A stretch of DNA of 64,000 nt, from assembly GCF_964019385.1 (NCBI RefSeq), contig NC_088645.1, positions 14,514,985 to 14,578,984 of the forward strand. Reading direction: 5' to 3'. Positions within the stretch are counted from its first letter, which is position 1. The number at the start of each line of letters is the position of its first letter. Origin of the DNA: Sycon ciliatum (Eukaryota > Porifera > Calcarea > Leucosolenida > Sycettidae). Shown in pieces: positions 21,396 through 40,253 of the stretch. A model generated the notes under the pieces. That model saw only the letters and a list, made by a program, of their open reading frames with translations. It had not been told where the DNA came from and searched no databases. The position numbers and the translations under genes are program-made.

Positions 21396-23017
21396 ATGAG
21401 GGAACACCCATCCTTACCCAAGTCCCAACGTCAGCACTCGGCGCTGCTCCGAACCAAGAGGGACACTGGAGAGATCGTCCATCAGCTCCTCTCTTGTCCT
21501 GCGATCAAATCGCCTAATGCTAAAACACAAGAAGATAGGAAAGGCAAGTAGAATAAATAAATCAATAAAGTAATACACAACAAAACAAGTTTGAACAGCT
21601 GCAATCCGAACAAGACCAATGATATACCTAGCAATAAGTGTGCAGAGTGTGCAGCCCAAGGATAATCATCCCACGGCAAAGTTTATTGTTTAGGGCATAG
21701 ACTCACAGTAACAGGCTCACCTTTGCTGCATCTCACACCGCTTCACACGGTAATCTACTGTATCACCATGGTAATTTCTGTTGCACATTGCTGCTTGTTT
21801 AACAAAAGGCAGAAAACACACCGAATTTCCAGGAATTACCATGGTGATACGGTACTTTAGCTTGAACCTATTGTATGACGGGTTTTCTATGATTCATAAT
21901 GACCCAGAGAGAAACTAAACCGGTATCGAATTCCAGTCAGCGACGCAATTCTTCTGTGGTGTAAAGTGACTTCAGGAATATGTTGCAGAAAACTGCGATG
22001 CATGCTGATTATTTACTGTGCCCTATTGTGCACCATATACCTGGTGGGTTACTCAGGGATGAAGTAGATGCACACAAGTACCGTGCATCACGGCACAGGT
22101 TAGGTTCGCAACTAGCTGCTACAGTTTACTTGTGGTCCGAACTTGCACTCTACTCAGCTCTGCATACGCAAAGAGTGCTGGTGCCGAAGTGAACCAGAAG
22201 GGTGCTGAGTGGGACGCAACAACACTGACTCTGTATACCCATGTACACAGATATGATAGGGTATGCAGTACCTGCTCTAAGATTTAACACAAACCGGGTA
22301 CACGTCTACCTGGCACAACTCCTGCAGCACTGGGCCAGAGCCAGATGCGTTCAAGTGCGGCTACTGTGTGTCAGGGAGTCGTAAACTTACTTTCGACTTC
22401 CTGATGTACATGATTGTACATGTACATGTATGAACGTACTCGCACTGGGCACTCTGGCCGCACGCATCTGCACGCGTATGCAGCCTGTCAGTGGCGGTAT
22501 ACCCTCGAAGTATAAAAAAGTATAGTACTCGACAGGACTTCCGACCGGGTCGCAGGTAACCCAGTGTTCTTTTTCCAAAAGGTCCAAGTACTCACAAACA
22601 GGGCCACTGACCTGGCTCTGGAGCAGACACTGGTAATCTAGGTCCAAGTTTGCTCGATTATGTTCTGACGCTTCATGTGCTGTCATAGCCAAGGTTTCTC
22701 ACTTTCTTCGCAAGCTCTTTTAGTCTTGAGAGTTGACAACTGCTTATGGTTGTGTTGGCAGAAAACATGTCAGCTAATCTGACAACCGTCCAACCCCATT
22801 TTACTGGTAAGTAGTCAGCGAGTGGCTTTGATGGGGCCATACTATATTTGTGCTTCCTTTTTGAAAACACATTCTCGCTCGAAGGGTTTCTAAACTTTAT
22901 CCCTGCGCTCATTGATGGAGTTCATCGATGGAGTTGCCAGCGGCACTCTACACAAGAACAATGTTGTCAAGTTTTTTTTATGAAAAATTAAACATTTTCA
23001 AATTGCTATAAGTTTGG
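21396..23017. other. No gene recognised; small imperfect palindrome at 21760-21850
   Basis: GTATCACCATGGTAATT (21760-21776) is answered by AATTACCATGGTGATAC (21834-21850), a short foldback. The rest has no recognisable coding or RNA feature. Confidence 0.4.
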
Positions 23018-23020
23018 TTA

Positions 23021-23403
23021 GGGCCGGGTTCCACTGCGGCTCCGCAGCTCCGCTGCTCCACGGTACTTGGCTGCATGCAGCAGAGCGGCGTGGTTCCAGT
23101 GACACTCGCCATTCACGATACCGCGATCGTGCTCGACGTTTTTTGATGACATTTAGCCTGCCTGCGCATGCGTGAAATCCAAAAAAATCTTCGTGTTCTG
23201 GCCTGTGCAACGAATTAAAATTCCCCCGAATAAAACAATTAAGTGCGGGAAACAATGCAAGCCGTGACCGCGGCTTGCATTTTTTTTGTATCAAGCAGCG
23301 AAGCGAAAGCTGGTGATGAGCTGCGGCCTCGCTGGACCAGCTCGTGATGATGACGTTTCATGCCGTGGATGATGTGCGGCGGAGCGGCAGTGGAACCCAG
23401 CCC
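23021..23403. mobile_element. PIF/Harbinger-type MITE, 383 bp
   Basis: The termini GGGCCGGGTTCCACTGC and the reverse complement CAGTGGAACCCAGCCC are flanked by the 3-bp duplication TTA (23018-23020, 23404-23406). A GGG terminus and TTA/TAA duplication are typical of PIF/Harbinger. No transposase inside. Confidence 0.8.
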
Positions 23404-23406
23404 TTA

Positions 23407-24156
23407 GGCAAAGGAAATTTGTCATGAATTTGTTTATGCTGCATAGATGGGGAGCTGCACACTCTGGCTTATGGACTCTCGCCTACAGTGTAGTCGTACT
23501 GCTAGTGTACTGGCATTACAGAAGACACGAAAAACGAGAACATAATTATGGCGAGAAAGTAATTACTGGGCAGTGGCTAAGAATTGCCCAAAGACTTACC
23601 GCTTCTCAGTGCTCCATACCAGGAAGTAGTACAATACCTACTCCCTGCTCCATACGAGTGTTTTCTCCTCATTCTCTGCATCCTTTGCCGCAGGAGTCTC
23701 GTCCATTTAGCGGCTCAAATGCTTGAGCTCCGGATAGCGGAAAATAGCTCGTCGTCCATTAGCGGCTCTAATAGTACCTGGTCTGAAGTGTCGCAGTCTA
23801 GCAACTATGATTTTTTCCAGGAGGGTAAGGGTTGCAAACCCAAAGAGACCCTAAGCTTCGTCTATCAAACAAAACAATTGCCCTAAAAAATGGAAGAGGA
23901 AAAGAGTGAGCGAGCTGGTCTGAGCGCGCTACTTTTCAAAAAATAGAAGCTGAAAGCCATGATCAAAGTCAAGTCAAAGCATTCTGGCTAGCGCGTTTGT
24001 GTATGTCACGAGCGCTAGCGCGCTAGTCGCAGCAAACGCTCGCAGGCCAGAGTTAGCGCTATTTGGGCTGTTTGCCGCACGCGGCAGCTGGATGGATCAC
24101 GTGATCCAAGCTGACAAATAAGGTCCGATGGTTCAGCTACATTGAGCCACAAGCGT
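23407..24156. other. No recognised gene; GCGCTAGC-rich stretch near 24010
   Basis: Overlapping frames at 23424-23886 lack any domain. A palindromic AGCGCTAGCGCGCTAG cluster lies near 24010. Confidence 0.35.
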
Positions 24157-24356
24157 NNNNNNNNNNNNNNNNNNNNNNNNNNNNNNNNNNNNNNNNNNNN
24201 NNNNNNNNNNNNNNNNNNNNNNNNNNNNNNNNNNNNNNNNNNNNNNNNNNNNNNNNNNNNNNNNNNNNNNNNNNNNNNNNNNNNNNNNNNNNNNNNNNNN
24301 NNNNNNNNNNNNNNNNNNNNNNNNNNNNNNNNNNNNNNNNNNNNNNNNNNNNNNNN
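24157..24356. other. Assembly gap (200 N)
   Basis: Exactly 200 undetermined bases next to the minisatellite; the size is probably nominal. Confidence 0.99.
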
Positions 24357-27300
24357 GGTAGGCCGGGTTTTGTGCGTATGCGGTGTGGTATGCCGTGTGG
24401 TATGCCGGTGTGGTATGCGGTGTGGTATGCCGGTGTGGTATGCCGGTGTGGTATGCCGGTGTGGTATGCCGGTGTGGTATGCCGTAGTGGTATGGCGGTG
24501 TGTATGCCGTAGTGGTATGCGGTGTGGTATGCCGGTGTGGTATGCCGGTGTGTGGTATGCCGGTGTGGTATGCCGGTGTGGTATTGCCGGTGTGGTATGC
24601 CGGTGTGGTATGCCGGTGTGGTATGCCGGTGTGGTATGCCGTAGTGGTATGCCGGTGTGGTATGCCGGTGTGGTATGCCGTAGTGGTATGCGGTGTGGTA
24701 TGCCGGTGTGGTATGCCGGTGTGGTATGCCGGTGTGGTATGCCGGTGTGGTATGCCGGTGTGGTATGCCGGTGTGGTATGCCGGTGTGGGTATGCCGTAG
24801 TGGTATGCCGGTGTGGTATGCCGGTGTGGTATGCCGGTGTGGTATGCCGTGTGGTATGCCGGTGTGGTATGCCGGTGTGGTATGCCGGTGTGGTATGCCG
24901 GTGTGGTATGCCGGTGTGGTATGCCGGTGTGGTAGCCGGTGTGGTATGCCGTGTGGTATGCCGGTGTGGTATGCCGTAGTGGTATGCCGGTGTGGTATGC
25001 CGGTGTGGTATGCCGGTGTGGTATGCCGGTGTGGTATGCCGGTGTGGTATGCCGGTGTGGTATGCCGGTGTGGGTATGCCGGTGTGGTATGCCGGTGTGG
25101 TATGCCGGTGTGGTATGCCGGTGTGGTATGCCGGTGTGGTATGCCGGTGGTGGTATGCCGGTGTGGTATGCCGGTGTGGTATGCCGGTGTGGTATGCCGG
25201 TGTGGTATGCCGGTGTGGTATGCCGGTGTGGTATGCCGGTGTGGTATGCCGGTGTGGTATGCCGGTAGTGGTATGCCGTAGTGGTATGCGGTGTGGTATG
25301 CCGGTGTGGTATGCCGGTGTGGTATGCCGGTGTGGTATGCCGGTGTGGTATGCCGTTGTGGTATGCCGGTGTGGTATGCCGGTGTGGTATGCCGGTGTGG
25401 TATGCCGGTGTGGTATGCCGGTGTGGTATGCCGTGTGGTATGCCGTGTGGTATGCCGGTGTGGTATGCCGGTGTGGTATGCCGGTGTGGTATGCCGGTAG
25501 TGGTATGCCGGTGTGGTATGCCGGTGTGGTATGCCGTGTGGTATGCCGGTGTGGTATGCCGGTGTGGTATGCCGGTGTGGTATGCCGGTGTGGTATGCCG
25601 GTGTGGTATGCCGGTGTGTATGCCGGTGTGGTATGCCGGTGTGGTATGCGGTGTGGTATGCCGGTGTGGTATGCCGGTGTGGTATGCCGGTGTGGTATGC
25701 CGGTGTGGTATGCCGGTGTGGTATGCCGGTGTGGTATGCCGTAGTGGTATGCCGGTGTGGTATGCCGTAGTGGTATGCGTAGTGGTATGCCGTGTGGTAT
25801 GCCGGTGTGGTATGCCGGTGTGGTATGCCGGTGTGGTATGCCGTTGTGGTATGCCGTGTGTATCGGTGTGGTATGCCGGTGTGGTATGCCGTTGTGGTAT
25901 GCCGGTGTGGTATGCCGGTGTGGTATGCGTGTCGTAGTGGTATGCCGGTGTGGTATGCCGGTGTGGTATGCCGTAGTGGTATGCGGTGTGGTATGCCGTA
26001 GTGGTATGCCGTAGTGGTATGCCGGTGTGGTATGCCGTAGTGGTATGCCGTAGTGGTATGCCGGTGTGGTATGCCGGTGTGGTATGCCGGTGTGGTATGC
26101 CGGTGTGGTATGCCGGTGTGGTATGCCGTGTGGTATGCCGGTGTGGTATGCGTGTGGTATGCGTAGTGGTATGCCGTGTGGTATGCCGTAGTGGTATGCC
26201 GTGTGGTATGCCGGTAGTGGTATGCCGGTGTGGTATGCCGGTGTGGTATGCCGTAGTGGTATGCCGGTGTGGTATGCCGTGTGGTATGCCGGTGTGGTAT
26301 GCCGGTGTGGTATGCCGGTGTGGTATGCCGGTGTGGTATGCCGGTGTGGTATGCCGGTGTGGTATGCCGGTGTGGTATGCCGGTGTGGTAATGCCGGTGT
26401 GGTATGCCGGTGTGGTATGCCGGTGTGGTATGCCGTGTTGTATGCCGGTGTGGTATGCCGTAGTGGTATGCCGGTGTGTATGCCGGTGTGGTATGCCGTG
26501 TGTATGTGTGTATGCCGGTGTGGTATGCCGGTGTGGTATGCCGGTGTGGTATGCCGGTGTGGTATGCCGGTGTGGTATGCCGGTGTGTATGCGGTGTGGT
26601 ATGCCGGTGTGGTATGCCGGTGTGGTATGCCGGTGTGGTATGCCGGTGTGGTATGCCGTAGTGGTATGCCGGTGTGGTATGCCGGTGTGGTATGCCGGTG
26701 TGGTATGCCGGTGTGGTATGCCGGTGTGGTATGCCGGTGTGGTATGCCGGTGTGGTATGCCGGTGTGGATGCCGGTGTGGTATGCCGGTGTGGTATGCCG
26801 TAGTGGTATGCCGGTGTGGTATGCCGGTGTGGTATGCCGGTGTGGTATGCCGGTGGGTATGCCGGTGTGGTATGCCGGTGTGGTATGCCGGTGTGGTATG
26901 CCGGTGTGGTATGCCGGTGTGGTATGCCGGTGTGGTATGCGGTGTGGTATGCCGGTGTGGTATGCCGGTGTGGTATGCCGGTGTGGTATGCCGTAGTGGT
27001 ATGCCGGTGTGGTATGCCGGTGTGGTATGCCGTAGTGGTATGCCGGTGTGGTATGCCGGTGTGGTATGCCGTGTGGTATGCCGGTGTGGTATGCCGTAGT
27101 GGTATGCCGTAGTGGTATGCCGTAGTGGTATGCCGGTGTGGTATGCCGTGTGGTATGCCGGTGTATGCCGTATGGTATGCCGGTGTGGTATGCCGGTGTG
27201 GTATGCCGGTGTGGTATGCCGGTGTGGTATGCCGGTGTGGTATGCCGTAGTGGTATGCCGGTGTGGTATGCCGTAGTGGTATGCCGGTAGTGGTATGCCG

Positions 27301-28345
27301 GTGTGGTATGCCGGTGTGGTATGCCGGTGTGGTATGCCGGTGTGGTATGCCGTAGTGTAGGCCGTGTGGTATGCCGGTGTGTATGCCGGTGTGGTATGCC
27401 GGTGTGGTATGCCGGAGTGGTATGCCGGTGTGGTATGCCGAGGTATGCCGTGTGGTATGCCGGTGTGGTATGCCGGTGTGGTATGCCGGTGTGGTATGCC
27501 GGTGTGTATGCCGGTGTGGTATGCCGGTGTGGTATGCCGGTGTGGTATGCCGGTGTGGTATGCCGGTGTGGTATGCCGGTGTGGTATGCCGGTGTGGTAT
27601 GCCGGTGTGGTATGCCGGTGTGGTATGCCGGTGTGGTATGCCGGTGTGGTATGCCGGTGTGGTATGCCGTAGTGGTATGCCGGTGTGGTATGCGGTGTGG
27701 TATGCCGGTGTGGTATGCCGGTGTGGTATGCCGGTGTGGTATGCCGGTGTGGTATGCCGGTGTGGTATGCCGGTGTGGTATGCCGGTGTGGTATGCCGTG
27801 TGGTATGCCGTAGTGGTATGCCGGTGTGGTATGCCGGTGTGGTATGCCGGTGTGGTATGCCGGTGTGGTATGCCGGTGTGGTATGCCGGTGTGTATGCCG
27901 GTGTGGTATGCCGCGTGTGGTATGCCGTGTGGTATGCCGGTGTGGTATGCCGTAGTGGTATGCCGGTGTGGTATGCCGTAGTGGTATGCCGTGTGGTATG
28001 CCGGTGTGGTATGCCGTGTGGTATGCCGGTGTGGTATGCCGTAGTGGTATGCTCGGGTGTGGGATGCCGGTGTGGTATGCCGGTGTGGTATGCCGGTGTG
28101 GTATGCCGGTGTGGTATGCCGGTGTGGTATGCCGGTGTGGTATGCCGGTGTGGTATGCCGGTGTGGTATGCCGTAGTGGTATGCCGGTGTGGTATGCCGT
28201 AGTGGTATGCCGGTGTGGTATGCCGTAGTGGTATGCCGTAGTGGTATGCCGGTGTGGTATGCCGTAGTGGTATGCCGGTGTGGTATGCCGTAGTGGTATG
28301 CCGTAGTGGTATGCCGGTGTGGTATGCCGGTGTGGTATGCCGGGT
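24357..28345. repeat. 13-bp minisatellite, about 4 kb
   Basis: Roughly 300 head-to-tail units of GGTATGCCGGTGT. The commonest variant reads GTAGTGGTATGCC; 12-base units lacking one G and occasional 11- or 14-base units also occur. The array runs from the gap to a unique border at about 28345 (GGGTCGACACTG). The consensus unit has no stop codon in any of its frames, which creates kilobase-long open frames on both strands (Thr/His/Pro-rich on minus, Cys/Val/Gly-rich on plus). These are a property of the repeat, not genes. True array length is unknown because of the gap. Confidence 0.97.
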
Positions 28346-28461
28346 CGACACTGTAGTGACCGTCGTAGCGTGTCCAGTGACCACCCTGCCACCATCTTGT
28401 AGCCTATGCACCCATTTCACTTTCGGGCCCGCACCACAGGGGCATTAGAGAAGGAGGTGGG

Positions 28462-28740
28462 GGGGGGGGCAGGGCCGGCGCCACTGGTACGGCCGGTACG
28501 GCCATGGCCGTACCAACTTCCCAAAAAGTCGGTCCACGTGGAACGTCCAAAGCCGGGGAGAAAAAGTTTCGATGTACTGTACAAGTATGATTTTGTACAG
28601 GGAGTCGCCCAGAGTGCAGGATTTGCCGGAAAAATAAATCCTAGGGGAGGACCCCAGACCCCCCTTAAAGATGGCCCTTCGGCCGCACCGCGTACCGCTC
28701 CGCGGAACCTGCCTCCGGCCCTGGGGGGTGCTCACGTCTA
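28462..28740 (+). repeat. Dispersed GGCC-hairpin repeat, copy b
   Basis: It holds the perfect 20-bp palindrome GGTACGGCCATGGCCGTACC (28495-28514) followed by AACTTCCC, and the motif GGGGAGGACCCC at about 28644. Both motifs recur in the copy at 40254-40696. The frame across it is not coding in appearance. Confidence 0.6.
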
Positions 28741-29597
28741 GTGTATAATTATTGCAATTAGTTCTCCACTGTGTTTGGCCGGTGATATTTTTCTACTAGT
28801 CATGTCACCAGTGGACACTTGAACTTATCTGCTCACTGCCAATGCTCTCTGGATCAGTGGATGGCAGATCATCTACCTCCGAATTATTTGGAATCAGTCG
28901 CCGTGGCCCTCTGAATAGCAGTGTCCGTTTTTCAACAAAACAAAAATGCAGCACATGCAGTAGTACATACAATGTAGTGTATCGTATTAAAACTGAAAAG
29001 AAATAATTACAGCTGTGGACGATATCTGCACGTTTTTTTCAAAGCCAGGGGGGCCTATACCTAGGGCCAGGGAAAACCACACTGAATAATGCCAATGGGT
29101 TTGCCATGCCAAAGCTCAATTTTTGTACAGATTGGGCAAACCCCCCCCCCCCCCCCCCCCCCTCCATGATCCAAGGCGACTGACGTACTGCACAATCATC
29201 GATATCTGGGGGATATCCCTCAGTTTTCCTGCCAGTCAGTGCAATGCATGCAGTGTCATGTCACGTCAGCTGTGCAAGCCATGGCCGGATAGGGCATAAG
29301 TATAAGATCTCCCCCACCCAACGACTTACTTGCCTTGCTGCAGTTTAGATCTACAGGCAGAATATACTAAACAGTCTCTGTTTGCAGCGGGGTCATGGAG
29401 CAGTCATCTAGTACCTGACCATCACGAACACTCGTACACGGTCGGAGGTATCCTGAAAGGGGTTGCAGGTGCACTGCTTTCAAGTCCCACTATCCGTATC
29501 ACTGTAGTATTTGCTTCGGAAGTACTGGCAGGTCTTTGAATTTGTCACAATGACATTGTGAGTTGTATCATTTTGGCCAGAAAATTGTTTGGAAAAA
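28741..29597 (+). other. 5' flank and leader of the C45-family gene
   Basis: Contains a poly-C run at 29140-29162 and no recognised gene. No convincing TATA box or transcription start could be fixed; the promoter is presumably within the last few hundred bases. Confidence 0.4.
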
Positions 29598-35774
<6,177 letters not shown>

Positions 35775-36720
35775 CCAACCAGTTTAACTAGTGAATACCT
35801 TTCAGATTATGATTGGTATATTGAAACAAGCACTATGATCGTGTTGTGTGTCATACACCATCTCGTTGTCATCTTATCCCACACTGGCTCCTTTTATCAG
35901 GTTTATAAACGATCCCAAAACAGCTAATGGAGCAAGATTTTGTCTGCATTGTTTTTCACGTATAGTGGTGACAACGACTATAAGTCACTTCTTGCCATGC
36001 TTTTCTCACTGCAGGCATCCCTGCCGGGTCCTGCCCGCTTTCTTCTGTGCAAACTGATGATGGTGGTGGGGAGAAGGAGAGCTCTGTGCTAACTTGTAAC
36101 TTTGCGACTTAGAGAACATGTGCGGGCAGACGTGTATTTATTGCTATTTTGCCGGGTGTGCCTTTACATAATTGCGAAGTTCAACCCTAAGTGCAGTTTC
36201 AGTGGGGTCTTCGGTTTCATTTTCCGGAGTTAAAAGGCAAAGGGTAAATGGCTGGCTACATGAAAACGCTGTGAACAAAACCAGGTTCTATATTGACCGT
36301 AAGGTTTTGGAGTTAATCTTGGTTAGGAGCTAAGTGGTCACGTGTGGTCAACGAGTACCGGAATGACCAGTGGGTACGGGTAGCCAGGTGTCGGATACCC
36401 GAGTATAGACGGTTGCAAGGTAACCGTTGGCATTGATTTTGTTGATTCTATAATACTAGTATTTTAAAGTGAATGTGGCACTGTGCTAACATGTAAAATG
36501 TATCGCTAACATGTAAAGCACATGTAGGTGCCAGCTATTACTGTCCAAGTTGGATAGATGAGTACGAGTGTAAGGTACAGAAGGAAACCACCATCGACAC
36601 ATAAGCAATACAATGTCGTGCCCGACTCCAACATTAATTTTAACGGTCGTGTTATCAGACGTTCGGATAATCGAGCTGCTTGAATGCCATGGGACTCCTG
36701 CCTGTTCATGGTGCCAACTA
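35775..36720. other. 3' flank of the C45-family gene, no other gene seen
   Basis: Follows the TAG at 35772-35774. I could not settle a polyadenylation signal. No coding or bounded repeat is recognised up to the inverted repeats at 36722. Confidence 0.4.
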
Positions 36721-36721
36721 A

Positions 36722-37399
36722 GGGGGCGTTCGAATTGTCTTCATCAACTGTTCGAACACATTTTTAAAAGAGATTAGTTGAAGTGTCCCAATAGAACGGT
36801 TTATATAGAGTTTCTCAGTGGAATTGTCATGGCGATGATGACGTCCGATCAGATCGACCATCTCCACGTACTACATGACGTAGCTATTCCAAACTCTTCG
36901 GAACTAATACACTCAGGGCGCGTTCGAATTGTCATTCTTTGACTCTTCGAGGAGATTCGCTTTTCTGAAGAGGTGGCCTTATTGGCCTCTCCCGCAGAAA
37001 AACGAAGCTCCTCGGAACTCCACAACCTCACCCGATGGGAAGGTGGATTAGTTCCGAAGAGTTTCGAATAGCTACGTCACGTAGTACGTGGAGATGGTCG
37101 GTCTGATTGGACGTCATCATCGCCATGACAATTCCACTGAAAAACTCTAAAAATGATAGAAACCGTTCTAATGGGCACTTCAACAAATCTCTTTAAAAAA
37201 ATTTGTTCGAACAGTTGAAGACAATTCGAACGCCCCCCCCCCCCCCCCCCCCCCCCTAGTAGACTACCTCTCCCATCGCATCGGGTGAGGTTGTGGAGTT
37301 TCGAGGAGCTTCGTTTTTCTGAAGAGGCCAGTAAGGCCACCTCTTCAGAAAAACGAAACTCCTCGAAAAGTCAAAGAGTGACAATTCGAACGCGCCCTA
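36722..37399. mobile_element. Two related foldback/MITE elements with interleaved arms
   Basis: Pair A: 36722-36907 and 37048-37243, outer end GGGGGCGTTCGAATTGTC. Pair B: about 36914-37045 and 37258-37397, outer end AGGGCGCGTTCGAATTGTC. The two pairs share the CGTTCGAATTGTC terminus, so they are related families. The arms alternate A, B, A', B'. A poly-C run of about 30 bases (37226-37256) sits at the A' end. There is no transposase, and target duplications are unclear. Confidence 0.75.
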
Positions 37400-38952
37400 A
37401 AACTAACTACCGGTACATGTAACTACTGGGTTTGGTCGATAAGCGCTGGAAAGAGAAAGAGGAAGGTGTTTTTTTCTTCACTTTATAAAGCTCCCTTGGA
37501 GCCAGAGTCCAGTTTTTATCCCGACCACCTGAGTGGTGGTATGGTCGCTCATGCTCAGCCGCCATTCTCTTGTTTAAGTTTCACCGATATGTACCGGTAG
37601 ATGGCTTGTACTTATCGTAACGTCGCTCTTCTGCAAAGTGCCAGTCCGAAAGTCAGTTATTCGTTCTGCAAAACACTGAACAGAACTCAGTCTCCGGTGC
37701 TGCGAGTGCGAGTTGTTCGTTGAAAGCATGATGATGATGCACGATGTATTCCTTCGTCATAGGCATTCATTCTCCTTCGAAGCTTCGAAGAGTCTCGTCA
37801 AGTTGTCGAATGTGAAGGAAGCAGGCAGTCGATAGCGGTGCTTTGTGGCCAAGCGGAGAGACACAGCAGCCATTGTAAGCGGTAAGCCAACACAATACAC
37901 AGCTCGGAACATGTTTCAGGCTGCAGGCAACGAAGAGAAATGTCATTGTGATGATAGTCTTGGTGCATGTGCTCAATGTCTTTCTCTACTGCACTGGTAG
38001 AGCCTCTGAGGAAGCGAACATGTAGAACCGGCAATTATTCTCACGTGAGATTTGTGCTCACTTCGCGAATTCCGGCCGGTGTGTGCGTTTTCACAAAAAG
38101 TGACAGAAGAGTAGCAATAGAGAGCACGGGTGTTTCGCAGCGGCCACTCGTCAAGATGGCGGCAAATCCGAGAGTAGAAAAATTTCGACTCTGCCTATGT
38201 GCGGCGGATGCGAATCTCGCACGTGCATGCAAAATCTAGCCTTCTGCAGATTTGGGTAAAGCAAGTGTACGTGTGTGGGAACGACGACCTTTTCCGAGAG
38301 AGAATGTCGCTCTTTTCATCCCAACATTTTACTCTCCACGCTCTCCCTCCCAGCTTATTGATATGAGTATCTGCTACCGAGTAGAAGTCTCCATCTTCAC
38401 AGTAGGCCAGGCATAATCGCAACGTTGAAATACTTTGCTCACTTGGTTTTTTTGGTCCTTTGAGATGATGCGGCTGTTGTGTACAACTCGAAGTGACAAA
38501 CTTGAGACCCCCGCGCCACAAAAAACTAAGGCGCGCCACAAAGTTTCGTTTGGCTGTTCGATGAAAGGATGTATGGAAGCAGGGATAAAAACTATCGTGG
38601 CTGCCGGCAAAACTCCTAGTAATGTAATAAACGGGGGTGTGACTTTGGTAATTCTAAGAAGAATGTACGCACCGCCATTCCACAACGAGACGAAACTACG
38701 AGCTCAAAAACACTCCGATTTTCAAACAAACGACGCAGGAAAGAAGACATGGCCGCAGTGTTTCCGTGTGGTCTTCAAAACACCTAATTTTACTTCGATA
38801 GCGGCTGGTTCAGGGCAAATTCAGGCCCTATTCGACAGCGTCGTACCACTCAGATTCGCCCAAAACACGAGGAAATGTACGGTAGATCCAAATGCGTACG
38901 CATTTTGCGTACGGGGACGACTGGCCAGAGTTCATGCACTGCAAACACCCGT
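37400..38952. other. No recognised gene
   Basis: The plus-strand frame 38435-38962 (175 codons) and overlapping minus frames show no known domain. No tRNA or bounded element seen. Confidence 0.4.
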
Positions 38953-39130
38953 GAGAGGTTAAGATGCACGTTATTTCCGACGTGACGCGCAATTTCACGT
39001 CGAACTTGGCGTAAAACTCCAAATTTCGACGTGAGCTGCAGGTCGCTCGCGTTGATTTTTCGACGTGCGAGCAAATAACGCGAGCTGAACTTTCGCGTCA
39101 CGTCGGAAATAACGTGCATCTTAACCTCTC
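38953..39130. mobile_element. MITE with perfect 37-bp terminal inverted repeats
   Basis: Arms 38953-38989 and 39094-39130 are exact reverse complements (outer end GAGAGGTTAAGATGCACG). The element is 178 bp and its interior repeats TTTCGACGTG-type motifs. No clear target duplication. Confidence 0.8.
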
Positions 39131-39404
39131 TAATGTTTCCGCTGAAACGCGCCCAAAGGGTGCCTGTAACTTACTTCGGGGCCCGTATAATCGAGGTATG
39201 AATGTGCAGTAGAACTTGTACGGGAAGGTTTGGGCCGGGCACTGCCCGTCATCAGGAATTGCCCGCAACTCAGAACATAATTATATACTTATTCCCGTAG
39301 CTATGCAGAAGACGTTGCTTCAGTGACGTCTGGCGCTAGCCAGGGTCCACACAGCTTTAATTTGGTGTTTGTTTGTGTGTTTGTGTGTTTGTGTCACGCC
39401 TGGC

Positions 39405-39950
39405 GCTATCCTGTATCTGTCCCGTACCGTACCATCAAACACAGCTGGCCACATACAGCTGGCCGCAATATTCAAATAGGGCTTTCAAACGCAAGATCAT
39501 AACGTGAAACAACTTGGAAGAATGGGTATGAATGCGAGTTGTATGAGGGAATGCATGTAGGGCGATAGTGCGGGTTCGAATTCAAGGTAATGCCTGAAAA
39601 AAAAAAAAGGAGAATAGAAAAATGTATAATATCCCTTTTCTTTTTTTGTCATCATCAAGGCGGTAGACGGTGTCGTATTACCCTCGACCGTACCTGCCCC
39701 GTACCTGTCCCGTACATATCCCGTACCGTACCGTACAATCCAAGACGGCTGGCCACAATGCATATTCAAATCGGGCTTTCAAATACAAGATCATAACGTG
39801 AAGCAACTTGGAAGAATTAGTATGTATGCGAAGTGTATCGGGGGATGCATGCAGGGCGATAGTGCGGGTTCGAATCCCAGGTTATGTCTAAAAACAAAAA
39901 GTAGAAACTTATATGAATTTATAACATCCCTATGCTTTTTTGTCTAGGTC
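39405..39950 (+). repeat. Tandem duplication of a ~260-bp unit with a B-box-like motif
   Basis: Both copies run from a CCCGTACCGTACC-type start through TCAAGATCATAACGTGAA-like sequence to GGGCGATAGTGCGGGTTCG and a T-rich end followed by GTCATCAAGGC. GGTTCGAATCC in copy 2 (GGTTCGAATTC in copy 1) matches a pol III B box, suggesting a SINE-like origin. No convincing A box or tRNA fold was found. Confidence 0.6.
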
Positions 39951-40253
39951 ATCAAGGCAACAAAGCATAGCATAGGGCCCTGAGCTTCCAAGCTCTCTCG
40001 TTGTATGCAAGCGAATGCAAGTTGCGTAGTAAACAGTCCGTCTTCTTTACCCCTCAGTATCAATAATAATTATTTGTGGCCATATCCCTCGGAAAGCCTC
40101 GTTTTGAGACGGTCCTGATAGGTAAGCCGAGAATGCCCGGGTTAGTGGAGTTTTTTTTACTATACTCTGTAACCCGTCTCAGGTAAATCTCCCAGGGATT
40201 TGAGAGGCTTGGGGTGAATGGCAGGGACATTGCCGCCGCATATCATCCCAAGG

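Noticed and set aside
24357-28345. CRISPR-like array
   Set aside because: Units are contiguous without unique spacers; it is a minisatellite in a eukaryotic genome.
24133-28420. Open frames of more than 1400 codons on the minus strand and several on plus across the minisatellite
   Set aside because: They arise because the 13-bp unit has no stop codon; no domain, and they run into the N gap.
38435-38962. 175-codon open frame
   Set aside because: No domain or repeats in common with known proteins that I can see; the flanks are MITE-rich.
39215-39260. Second hammerhead-like site on the minus strand: CTGATGA followed by a CGGGC/GCCCG stem
   Set aside because: The required GAAA after the stem is missing (GCCCAAA instead).
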